Assembly: GCA_047971485.1 (NCBI GenBank)
Contig: JBKDZR010000149.1
Coordinates: 1 to 20,752, forward strand
Length of the DNA stretch: 20,752 nt
Direction: 5' to 3'
Source: JBKDZR01 sp047971485
GTDB lineage: Bacteria > Pseudomonadota > Alphaproteobacteria > Rhodobacterales > Rhodobacteraceae
The first letter of the stretch is position 1. Each line of letters begins with the position of its first letter. Below are positions 8,346 to 14,597 of the stretch, piece by piece. The position numbers were made by a program, and so were the translations under genes. The notes below the pieces were generated by a model. It saw nothing but the letters and a program-made list of their open reading frames with translations, did no database searches and was not told the origin of the DNA.

Positions 8346-8519
8346 TCAGCGAAGGATAAGAAACAGGGCCGCGAAGTTCAGCACGACCAGCGCGATCCCC
8401 ACGGTCCAGGCGGCGATGCGGATGATCGTCCATCGCAGATGGTGCTGTTCTTCGCGGTGCAGATAATCGGCTGCGGTGGAAGGTCTTTTGCGGGGTTTGG
8501 GGGAGATGGGGGTTGGCAT
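8346..8519 (-). CDS. Small single-pass membrane protein, 57 residues
   Basis: A short gene, not recognised as a named family. The protein has a basic, proline-rich N-terminus (SPKPRKRPSTAADYL), a charged middle (HREEQHHLRW) and one hydrophobic segment (about residues 31-56, ending in FLILR), consistent with an inner-membrane protein anchored at its C-terminus with the basic part in the cytoplasm. The start was chosen at the ATG with AGGAAG seven bases upstream; a GTG ten codons earlier has no better site. It lies 114 bp downstream of the phasin-like gene on the same strand and may be co-transcribed with it. Coding status rests on the ribosome-binding site and the sensible protein composition. 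Confidence 0.6.
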   Translation of the reverse strand: MPTPISPKPRKRPSTAADYLHREEQHHLRWTIIRIAAWTVGIALVVLNFAALFLILR

Positions 8520-8633
8520 TCCGTGACTTCCTGGCACGACGGGAAACACCCAGTTCCTGAGGCCGGCACCATAACGCCTTGACCCGCCAGCGTGGCGTCC
8601 GGGTCAAGGCCGGTGTGGTCTGTGTGTTGTCCG

Positions 8634-8996
8634 TCAGATATTGACGGTTTTGCTGAACAGTGGACCGGTGAGGGAGCCCAGCTTGTCATGGTTCAGGGCC
8701 ATGATGCGCCCGGTCTGTTCGGCGTATTGATCAAGGGCGCGTTGCAGGAATTCCTCCCAGACCCGCCGCAGATCGGTTGGGTTATGGCAGCGCATCAGTT
8801 CGCTTTGCAGGCGCATATCCTCTTCCAGCCGGGTGGCCATGAAGCTGAGCGTTTCCCCCGTTGCCCCGGCCCAGAAGCCCATGATCGACCGCATGTGATC
8901 GTCCATATGGGCCAGCCAGTCGCTTTGCGCCTTCGCCGTGGCGGCCGATGCTTCGGGCTGCCATGCGCCAAAGCCAGTCCGTACAGTCTGGTTCAT
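8634..8996 (-). CDS. Phasin-family (polyhydroxyalkanoate granule-associated) protein
   Basis: A 120-residue, mostly helical protein without signal peptide or membrane segment. The region LQSELMRCHNPTDLRRVWEEFLQRALDQYAEQTGRIM (about residues 63-99) has the amphipathic pattern of phasins, which coat polyhydroxybutyrate granules and control their number and size. No PHA synthase or depolymerase gene is nearby, so the assignment rests on the sequence alone; a general helical stress protein is the alternative. A good ribosome-binding site (GAGAGGAGAG) precedes the ATG. The upstream region holds a TATATT -10 candidate and an imperfect Fnr-like box at activator distance. Confidence 0.75.
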   Translation of the reverse strand: MNQTVRTGFGAWQPEASAATAKAQSDWLAHMDDHMRSIMGFWAGATGETLSFMATRLEEDMRLQSELMRCHNPTDLRRVWEEFLQRALDQYAEQTGRIMALNHDKLGSLTGPLFSKTVNI

Positions 8997-9035
8997 GTCG
9001 CTCTCCTCTCTGAATGAATGGCTCGAATCGTCAAC

Positions 9036-9078
9036 AATATATCACAGAATCACCGGTCTCTGACTTGACCCAACGCAA
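9036..9078 (-). promoter_or_regulatory. Candidate Fnr-type promoter of the phasin gene
   Basis: Read on the - strand, TTGCGTTGGGTCAA (9078-9065) has a perfect right arm (GTCAA) and a degenerate left arm against the Fnr consensus TTGAY-N4-RTCAA. The hexamer TATATT (9041-9036) lies 23 bases downstream, close to the 22 bases expected for a class-II Fnr promoter with the box centred near -41.5. No good -35 element is present, which fits activator dependence. Two of ten arm positions mismatch, so this is tentative. Confidence 0.4.
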
Positions 9079-9122
9079 ATTGAGCATGCGGAAGGGCCCT
9101 GTATGGTGCGGCAAAAGGGCGC

Positions 9123-9665
9123 TCAGGGCTGTGGGTCGGGGGTGCTGATCTGTCCGGTGCGGATGGCGATGATGCGGGGTTCGCGGCCCTGCCGGGGGAT
9201 CTTGGGCAGGATCACGGTCAGCAGGCCCTGGGCAAAATCGGCGCTGACCGCATCGCGGTCGATGCCGGCGGGCAAGCGGACCGAGCGGTGAAAATGGCCA
9301 AAGCGACGTTCGCAGAGAAAGTAATCCCGGGCCTCGGGGTCGTCGTCGATCTTGTCGCCGATCACGATCAGCCGGTCGTCCTTCAGCCGCAATTCGATAT
9401 CCTCGGGGGTCATTCCGGGCAGTTCCACGCTCAGCCGATAGGCGTTCTGGCCTTCGGTCAGGTCCATGGCCGGTGCGAGGGGGCTGCAGCCGGCGGTGCC
9501 GGACCGGGGGCTTTCCCAGGCAAAGCCGGTGGCGGCGCGGCCCAAGGGGGGCGGACCGGCGTCGAACAGGCGGTCGATTTCGTGACGCAGCGCGTCGATA
9601 CGGCCCCAGCCGTCATCGGCCAGGGGATCGGGGCGGCGGGGCAGATCTGGGGTGGCGTCGGGCAT
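9123..9665 (-). CDS. Small heat-shock protein, Hsp20/alpha-crystallin family
   Basis: A 180-residue ATP-independent chaperone of the IbpA/Hsp20 type, cytoplasmic. The N-terminal arm (1-60) is proline-rich with a helical WGRIDALRHEIDRLFD segment. The alpha-crystallin domain runs from about 65 to 160, with MDLTEGQNAYRLSVELPGM, IELRLKDDRLIVIGDK, ERRFGHFHRSVRLPAGID and the closing GLLTVILPK. The I-x-I-like tail is PRIIAIR. The ATG at 9665 is preferred because upstream in-frame starts fall in or before the predicted promoter; its ribosome-binding site is poor. It lies directly downstream of the Fnr-type regulator gene on the same strand (133 bp gap) with its own promoter candidate carrying a symmetrical Fnr box, suggesting induction under low oxygen rather than only by heat. 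No sigma-32 promoter or ROSE-type element was recognised. Confidence 0.9.
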   Translation of the reverse strand: MPDATPDLPRRPDPLADDGWGRIDALRHEIDRLFDAGPPPLGRAATGFAWESPRSGTAGCSPLAPAMDLTEGQNAYRLSVELPGMTPEDIELRLKDDRLIVIGDKIDDDPEARDYFLCERRFGHFHRSVRLPAGIDRDAVSADFAQGLLTVILPKIPRQGREPRIIAIRTGQISTPDPQP

Positions 9666-9739
9666 GGGCGGGGTCCGGATAGGGCGGGCCAGGGTGGAGA
9701 CGCGGTGTTGAAACCGGCGTGCCTGGCTGGCGTATCCTG

Positions 9740-9783
9740 ATACTAGACGATCCACCCGGCCGGGGCGCATTGACGCAGGTCAA
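9740..9783 (-). promoter_or_regulatory. Fnr box and -10 element upstream of hsp20
   Basis: TTGACGCAGGTCAA at 9770-9783 has two exactly complementary 5-bp arms (TTGAC/GTCAA) around 4 bases, the geometry of Fnr/FnrL sites (TTGAY-N4-RTCAA). On the - strand the hexamer TAGTAT (9745-9740) lies 24 bases downstream of the box, near the class-II arrangement with the site centred around -41.5 to -43. The predicted leader to the hsp20 ATG is about 70 nt. The site falls between the hsp20 start and the stop codon of the Fnr-type gene. Confidence 0.65.
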
Positions 9784-9798
9784 TCCGCCGGGTCGGGA

Positions 9799-10539
9799 TC
9801 AGCCTCGGGTAAAGGCCGCCAGTTCCTCGGGGTCCAGGGTCGAGGCTTCGATCAGCATGTCGCGGTCGCGGATGCGAAAGCGGCGGGGATTGAGGATTTC
9901 AATCAGCCCGTCGCGTTCCATCCGTCGGGTGATCCGGCTGATCGTTTCATGGCGCGCACCCAGCAGCGCGGACAGATCCGCCCGCCCAAAAGGCATATCG
10001 ACGATATCGCTGGTGCCCTGCTGGTCCAGGCGGGCCGGCAGGATCAGCAGCAGGACGGCCAGGCGCTCGACGATTGACAGCCCGCCAAGCGCAGCCATCC
10101 ACAGCCGCAGCCAGTCGAGGTGCCGGGTCAGGCTTTCGAAGGCTTCGCGCTCGACCTCGGGGTTGCGGCGCAGGATGTCGCGAAAGGCGGCGCGGTCAAA
10201 GACGCAGACGGTGCTGTCGCTGGCTGCCTCCAGCATGAAGGACGAGGATCGGTCGAAGGGGCTGCCGACGAATTCGCCGGGAAAGACCAGGCCGACCAGT
10301 TGCTGGCGCCCGTCGCCGGAAACCCGGATCAGCCGCAGGGCGCCGGACAGGACCACGCCGGTCAGGCCCTGCTGGCCGTCGTCGATGATCTCATCCTCGG
10401 CGAAGGTGCGGTGCCGGGACTGGCGGGCCAGATCCCGCAGTGCCTGGGGACTGGCGGCCCGGCAGACGGCCCGGCTGCGCAGGCTGCAATTGGTGCAACG
10501 CTGGGCAGGATCGGCTCTGAAGGCGCAGTCTATATTCAC
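9799..10539 (-). CDS. fnrL: Fnr-type oxygen-responsive transcriptional regulator (Crp/Fnr family, FnrL-like)
   Basis: A 246-residue regulator. The N-terminus carries cysteines at 5, 15, 18 and 26 (pattern C-x9-C-x2-C-x7-C), and there is a central cysteine at 112 (TVCVFDR) where E. coli Fnr has Cys122. Together these are the expected ligands of an oxygen-labile [4Fe-4S] cluster. The cyclic-nucleotide-like sensor domain spans about 35-150 (GVVLSGALRLI, VFPGEFVG), then a dimer helix and a C-terminal helix-turn-helix with recognition helix ARHETISRITRR; E198, S201 and R202 match the E-xx-SR contacts that read TTGAT-type half-sites. A GTG start was chosen: it places the cysteines at the normal distance from the N-terminus and has AGGAG and GAGGG sequences upstream; a far-upstream ATG at 10659 would add 40 unlike residues. 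It is presumably the activator acting on the boxes upstream of hsp20 and phasin. Confidence 0.88.
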   Translation of the reverse strand: MNIDCAFRADPAQRCTNCSLRSRAVCRAASPQALRDLARQSRHRTFAEDEIIDDGQQGLTGVVLSGALRLIRVSGDGRQQLVGLVFPGEFVGSPFDRSSSFMLEAASDSTVCVFDRAAFRDILRRNPEVEREAFESLTRHLDWLRLWMAALGGLSIVERLAVLLLILPARLDQQGTSDIVDMPFGRADLSALLGARHETISRITRRMERDGLIEILNPRRFRIRDRDMLIEASTLDPEELAAFTRG

Positions 10540-10727
10540 GGTCCCTCGTTTCTCCTGTGGTCGGGCGCTTTGGTGCGGACCCCGACCGTTCGACCGATGA
10601 AACCGGCCTTGTCCTTCAAATAGGTGCGGGATGGTTTTGGCCAAGCGGCGAATTGACACGGGGGCGCGCTGGCGCGGGGCTCTGCGGGCTTGTTCCGCGC
10701 CGGGGATGGATCCCGGGCAATCAGGCC

Positions 10728-11180
10728 TCAGTCATCGGGATCGGCCAGCCGGTCCAGCGCGGTCATCAGTCCGGCCAGATCCCCGGCCAGGCGCTGTTCC
10801 AGTTCGGACTGACAGGCCTGGGCCAGGGGGATCAACTCGGCCAGCAGGGCATGGCCCTGATCGGTCTGGGACAGAAGCACCAGCCGCCGGTCGGCCGTGT
10901 TGACTGTCTTCGTGACATAGCCCTGGATTTCGAGACGCGCCGCGGCACGGCTGGCCTTGGATTTTTCCAGATAGTGCTGGTGTTCGATATCGCGCACCGA
11001 AACCTGCCCGAATTGCAGCAGGTGGGTCAGCACACGCCATTCGGCCCCCGAGATCCCAAAGTCGTCGCGGTAACGCCGGGCCAGTCCGGCAATCGCGCGT
11101 GCGGCGGCCACGTTCAACCGGTAGGGCAGGAACGTTTCCAGGCTGAACTGTGACAGATCCGTGGCCGGTGGCTTGGACAT
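10728..11180 (-). CDS. MarR-family transcriptional regulator
   Basis: A 150-residue winged-helix dimeric regulator. The DNA-binding core is seen from about residue 45 to 110: ISGAEWRVLTHLLQFG, then VSVRDIEHQHYLEKSKASRAAARLEIQGYV (helix-turn-helix) and the wing with NTADRRLVLLSQT containing the typical D-R-R. Terminal helices on both sides would form the dimer interface. A GGAGG site six bases before the ATG supports the start. It follows livF on the same strand with a 78 bp gap, so it may be the last gene of the transporter operon. MarR proteins near aromatic-acid genes often sense phenolic acids or their CoA esters, but nothing in this sequence identifies the ligand or the target. Confidence 0.9.
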   Translation of the reverse strand: MSKPPATDLSQFSLETFLPYRLNVAAARAIAGLARRYRDDFGISGAEWRVLTHLLQFGQVSVRDIEHQHYLEKSKASRAAARLEIQGYVTKTVNTADRRLVLLSQTDQGHALLAELIPLAQACQSELEQRLAGDLAGLMTALDRLADPDD

Positions 11181-11212
11181 CAGGTCCTCCGTCAGGGACC
11201 GGGCAAGGGCCG

Positions 11213-11228
11213 TGCCGGTGATCCGGCA
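11213..11228. other. Short inverted repeat between livF and the MarR gene
   Basis: TGCCGG and CCGGCA form a perfect 6-bp stem around TGAT, 33 bp upstream of the MarR start. It could be a MarR-type operator, an attenuating hairpin or chance in GC-rich DNA. No T-run follows. Confidence 0.2.
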
Positions 11229-11258
11229 GGGCGCATCGTGCGGTGCCTTGGGGAAAAG

Positions 11259-11957
11259 CTACACCCCCAACCAGCGTCTGTGCAACGCATCATCGGCGGC
11301 CAGTTCGGCCGAACTGCCGCGCCAGACCAGCTGGCCGCGGCTCATCAGGCTGACATCATCGGCCAGCCCCAGGGCGAAGTTGAGGTTCTGTTCGACCAGC
11401 AGCACGGTCAGCCCCTCGGCCTTCAATTCTTCCAGCTTGACGAAGATCTGACGGATGATGATCGGGGCCAGGCCCTCGGTTGGCTCATCCAGGATCAGGA
11501 TCTTCGGATCGGTCATCAGCGCCCGGCCAATGGCCAGCATCTGTTGTTCGCCGCCCGACAATTCATGCCCGCCATTGCCCATGCGATTGGCCAGGTTGGG
11601 GAAGAACTCGGCCACGCGGTCCACCGTCCAGGCCGGGTTCGGCCCGGCCAGCCGACCGGCGAGATCCAGGTTTTCGCGCACCGAAAGCGCCCCGAAAATA
11701 TCGCGGGTTTCGGGCACATAGGCGATCCCCATCCGCGCGATCCTGTGCGCAGGCAGGCCGGTCAGCGCCTGGCCTTCAAAGGTGATCTCGCCCTGGCTGG
11801 CAGTAACCTGGCCGACGATGGTCTTCAGCGTGGTCGACTTGCCCACCCCGTTGCGGCCCAGCAGTGCGTGAACCCGCCCGGCCTGCACCGACAGATCCAC
11901 CCCGTGCAGTACCTGGGTTTCGCCATAGCCGCTGTGCACCTGCGTCAGATCAAGCAT
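11259..11957 (-). CDS. livF: Branched-chain-type ABC transporter ATPase LivF
   Basis: A 232-residue ATP-binding subunit of a HAAT-family importer, on the cytoplasmic face of the LivHM channel. Seen in order are Walker A GRNGVGKST, the Q-loop region, the LivF-typical YVPETRDIFGALSVREN, signature motif LSGGEQQMLAIGRAL, Walker B ILILDEPTEGLAP and the switch histidine position occupied by LVEQN, as is usual for LivF. The start is the ATG overlapping the livG stop in ATGCTTGA (8-nt overlap); longer in-frame versions would begin inside livG. Gene order and the adjacent benzoate genes suggest an aromatic acid rather than leucine as substrate; the ATPase itself gives no information on this. Confidence 0.93.
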   Translation of the reverse strand: MLDLTQVHSGYGETQVLHGVDLSVQAGRVHALLGRNGVGKSTTLKTIVGQVTASQGEITFEGQALTGLPAHRIARMGIAYVPETRDIFGALSVRENLDLAGRLAGPNPAWTVDRVAEFFPNLANRMGNGGHELSGGEQQMLAIGRALMTDPKILILDEPTEGLAPIIIRQIFVKLEELKAEGLTVLLVEQNLNFALGLADDVSLMSRGQLVWRGSSAELAADDALHRRWLGV

Positions 11958-12696
11958 CGGCTTGCCAGTCCCCGAGATAGATGTCCCGGACGATCGGGTT
12001 TCCGCGTGTTTCATCGGGTGTCCCCTCAAAGACGAGTTCGCCGAAATTCAGCACCGTGATCCTGTCGGCCACGTCAAAGGCAAGATCCATGTCATGTTCG
12101 ATGATCAGCACGGTCAGGTCGCGCGGCAGATCGTGCAGGAGCTTGTGGAACCCGTCGATCATCGAGGGGCCGACGCCGGATGTGGGTTCGTCCATCAGCA
12201 GGATGCGCGGCTTGGTCGCTAGGGCGAGGCCGACCTCCAACTGCCGGCGGTTCCCGTAAGATGCCGCGCGCACCTCATGATCCAGCATATCGGAAAGCGA
12301 GACCTGCTGGGCCACCTCTTCCACCGTTTCACGCAAGGCCGCGTCGGTGAAACTGTCGCGGATCATCCAGCCGGATTTCCCCTGGGCGGCCGCCGCCGCC
12401 AGCATCAGGTTTTCGCGGACCGTCAAATCCTCGAACAGGTTGTTCTTCTGATAGCTGCGCGACAGGCCCCGGCGGGCCCGCTGGGCCACGGACAGGCTGA
12501 TCACGGATGTGCCGTCGATCAGGATATCGCCCGAGGTCGGTTTCAGCACGCCGACCAGCTGGTTGAACAGGGTGGTCTTGCCGGCACCGTTCGGGCCCAG
12601 GATCACGCGCCGTTCCCCCGGTTGCAGGCGGAATGACAGGTCGCGGGTGACCTTGATGCCGCCGAAGGCCTTGCACAGGTTGCGGACCTCAAGCAT
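11950..12696 (-). CDS. livG: Branched-chain-type ABC transporter ATPase LivG
   Basis: A 248-residue second ATPase of the importer. Seen are Walker A GPNGAGKTT, the LivG-typical RGLSRSYQKNNLFEDLTVREN, a signature region reading ASYGNRRQLEVGLAL in place of the more usual L-x-YG-x-QR, Walker B ILLMDEPTSGVGP and the switch histidine in LIIEHDMDLAFDVADR. A GGAGG site lies five bases before the ATG. It overlaps livM by 8 nt and livF by 8 nt, with the same junction sequence at both ends. Pairing with LivF to form the nucleotide-binding heterodimer is known for the family. Confidence 0.93.
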   Translation of the reverse strand: MLEVRNLCKAFGGIKVTRDLSFRLQPGERRVILGPNGAGKTTLFNQLVGVLKPTSGDILIDGTSVISLSVAQRARRGLSRSYQKNNLFEDLTVRENLMLAAAAAQGKSGWMIRDSFTDAALRETVEEVAQQVSLSDMLDHEVRAASYGNRRQLEVGLALATKPRILLMDEPTSGVGPSMIDGFHKLLHDLPRDLTVLIIEHDMDLAFDVADRITVLNFGELVFEGTPDETRGNPIVRDIYLGDWQADA

Positions 12697-13663
12697 GGCC
12701 GGCCTCCTTCTTCGCCGGGCGCTTGCGGGCGCTCAGCCAGTGTTCGGCCTGGCCATAGATCCCGCGCCCGCCGGCCAGCACCGTGACGATCAGCAGGATG
12801 CCGACAACGATGTGCCAGTGAACCGTGTAGCCCGACACCTCGTGCTTGAGGAAAACGAAGATCATCGCGCCCACCAGCGGCCCGACCAACGTGCCCAGCC
12901 CGCCGAGGATGACGATGATCAGCACCTCGCCGGAAACCGTCCAGAACAGCAACTCGGGCGAAACGAACATCGTGTGCTGCGCCGCCAGCACCCCCGCCAC
13001 CCCCGCCAGCAGGGCAGAAAAACCCAGGGCGCGGGCGCGGTGCAGGACGGTGTTCACCCCAAGCGCCTGCATCCGGTCCTCGTTCGAATGGATGCCGCTC
13101 AGCGTGCGCCCACAGGCCGAGCGCAGCACCCAGGCGGCGGCTACATAGACCCCGGCCAGCAGGATCAGCGCGTAGATGGCGAAACTTACGCTGTCATTCA
13201 GATTGATCCCGGCCCAGCCCAGATCAAAGCGCGACAACCCGCCCATTCCGTCATCGCCGCCCAGCCAGCGCGACTTGAAGAAGAGGGTATAGGCCATCTG
13301 CCCGAAGGCCAGCGTTGCCATGATGAAGAAGATCCCGGTGGTCCGCCCGGTGATCCAGCCAACCAGCGTGCCGAACACCGCCGAGGCGGCGATGGCCAGC
13401 ACGGCGGCGGGCAGGGCCGGCACGCCAAACTTGGCCTCCAGCATGCCATAGACATAGGCGGCCACCCCCATGATTGCGCCATGGAACAGCGATACCATGC
13501 CGCCGAACCCGGCGGCGACGTCCAGGCTGATGGCCAGGATGGCCAGGATGGCGATCTCGACCACGATCTCACCGGCGAAATAGCCGCCGGTGATGGCGTG
13601 AAGGGCCAGCCCGATCAGGCAGAGGATCAGAACGACGGTGCGGGGAAGGGTTTGATGAAACAT
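12689..13663 (-). CDS. livM: Branched-chain-type ABC transporter permease LivM
   Basis: A 324-residue integral membrane permease with roughly eight to ten hydrophobic segments. It has the family stretch LAISLDVAAGFGGMVSLFHGAIMGVAAYVYG, the coupling-helix region ALGVNTVLHRARALGFSALLAGVAGVLAA, and the conserved ILGGLGTLVGPLVGA near the C-terminus, ending in a basic tail (RKRPAKKE). It forms the transmembrane channel with LivH. It starts 3 bp after livH ends and its stop overlaps livG, fitting a single transcription unit livKHMGF. Confidence 0.93.
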   Translation of the reverse strand: MFHQTLPRTVVLILCLIGLALHAITGGYFAGEIVVEIAILAILAISLDVAAGFGGMVSLFHGAIMGVAAYVYGMLEAKFGVPALPAAVLAIAASAVFGTLVGWITGRTTGIFFIMATLAFGQMAYTLFFKSRWLGGDDGMGGLSRFDLGWAGINLNDSVSFAIYALILLAGVYVAAAWVLRSACGRTLSGIHSNEDRMQALGVNTVLHRARALGFSALLAGVAGVLAAQHTMFVSPELLFWTVSGEVLIIVILGGLGTLVGPLVGAMIFVFLKHEVSGYTVHWHIVVGILLIVTVLAGGRGIYGQAEHWLSARKRPAKKEAGHA

Positions 13664-13666
13664 GTC

Positions 13667-14533
13667 TTACCCCCGCGCCGGCAGCAGGCCCTGGGGCCGT
13701 AGAACTAGCACCGCCGCCAGCAGCACATAGGTCAGCACAGCCGCCAGACCGGGCAGCAGAACGGCACCAAAGGTCTCCAGAAACCCGACGATGATGGACC
13801 CGACGATGGCCCCTTGCAGGCTGCCAAGCCCCCCGATGACCACGACGATCAGGGTCGGGATCAAGATCGAGATGCCCATGCCGGTGGTCGCCGAAAAGAT
13901 CGGGGCAGCCGCCACACCGGCCAACCCGGCCAGCGCGCAGCCGACGCAAAAGACCAGAAAGAACAACCGGCTGACATTGATCCCCATGGAGGATGCCATG
14001 GCCCCGTTTTCAACGCTGGCCCGGATCATCGCACCGATCTGGGTGCGGGCCAGTACGATCCACAGCCCGGCCATGACCACCGCGCCAAGGGCGATGATGA
14101 ACAGCCGGTAACTGGGATAGGTGACCCCCAGCAGCTTGGTGGTCCCGGCCAGCGCGCGCGGTGCATCCAGCCCCAGCGCGATATCGCCCCATCCCATGCG
14201 CACCAGATCCAGGATCACGAAGATCAGCCCGAAGGTGACCAGCACCTGGTTCATCGGCCCGGCGCCGCGCAGCCTGTCGATCAGGGTGAAATAGAGAACC
14301 GCGCCAATCGCCATCACCGCCAGTGGCGCCAGCACGAAGGCCCCCCAGTAGCTGCCGGTGGCCGCTGCCGCCGAGATGCCGATATAGGCCCCCAGCATGT
14401 ACAGAGCCCCATGGGCGAGATTGACGAAATGCAGCAACCCGAAGATGACCGTCAGCCCGATCGACAGCAGAAACAGCAGCATCGAGAACTGGGTAGCGTT
14501 GAGGAATTGAAGGATCCAGAAACCGGCATCCAT
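13667..14533 (-). CDS. livH: Branched-chain-type ABC transporter permease LivH
   Basis: A 288-residue integral membrane permease. The N-terminus has the typical LLFLLSIGLTVIFGLLHFVNLAHGALYMLGAY. The cytoplasmic coupling region is QIGAMIRASVENGAMASSMGINVSRLFFLVF, and the C-terminal half carries VVVIGGLGSLQGAIVGSIIVG and the closing VLRPQGLLPARG. About eight membrane segments are expected. It is the first membrane gene after livK, separated from it by 64 bp that contain a strong hairpin, and is followed by livM 3 bp later. Confidence 0.93.
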   Translation of the reverse strand: MDAGFWILQFLNATQFSMLLFLLSIGLTVIFGLLHFVNLAHGALYMLGAYIGISAAAATGSYWGAFVLAPLAVMAIGAVLYFTLIDRLRGAGPMNQVLVTFGLIFVILDLVRMGWGDIALGLDAPRALAGTTKLLGVTYPSYRLFIIALGAVVMAGLWIVLARTQIGAMIRASVENGAMASSMGINVSRLFFLVFCVGCALAGLAGVAAAPIFSATTGMGISILIPTLIVVVIGGLGSLQGAIVGSIIVGFLETFGAVLLPGLAAVLTYVLLAAVLVLRPQGLLPARG

Positions 14534-14565
14534 CCTGGCGTCTCCGTTGATGGGAGTGGCGGGGA

Positions 14566-14589
14566 TCCTGCCCGGTGGTCCGGGCAGGA
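14566..14589 (-). other. Intercistronic hairpin between livK and livH
   Basis: TCCTGCCCGG and CCGGGCAGGA form a perfect 10-bp stem with a 4-nt loop (14576-14579), starting 9 bp beyond the livK stop and ending before the livH start on the - strand transcript. There is no T-run. Hairpins in this place, directly after the binding-protein gene of an ABC operon, are known to protect the upstream mRNA or partly stop transcription, giving more binding protein than permease. Confidence 0.55.
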
Positions 14590-14597
14590 CGGGTGGA

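Noticed and set aside
10700..10718. Imperfect inverted repeat just after the MarR gene as a terminator
   Set aside because: The 5-bp core (GGGAT/ATCCC) is interrupted by a mismatch and no T-run follows on the - strand.
10540..10727. Autoregulatory Fnr box upstream of the fnrL-like gene
   Set aside because: No TTGAY-N4-RTCAA match was found; only isolated half-site-like words (TGTCAA, TTGAAGGACAA) occur.
10728..11180. MarR gene as BoxR itself
   Set aside because: BoxR/BzdR proteins have an N-terminal XRE-type helix-turn-helix and a shikimate-kinase-like C-terminal domain; this 150-residue winged-helix protein has neither.
12509..13702. 397-codon + strand frame opposite livG/livM
   Set aside because: Antisense shadow; rich in Gln, His, Arg and Asp with no domain, and the opposite strand encodes an unmistakable permease.
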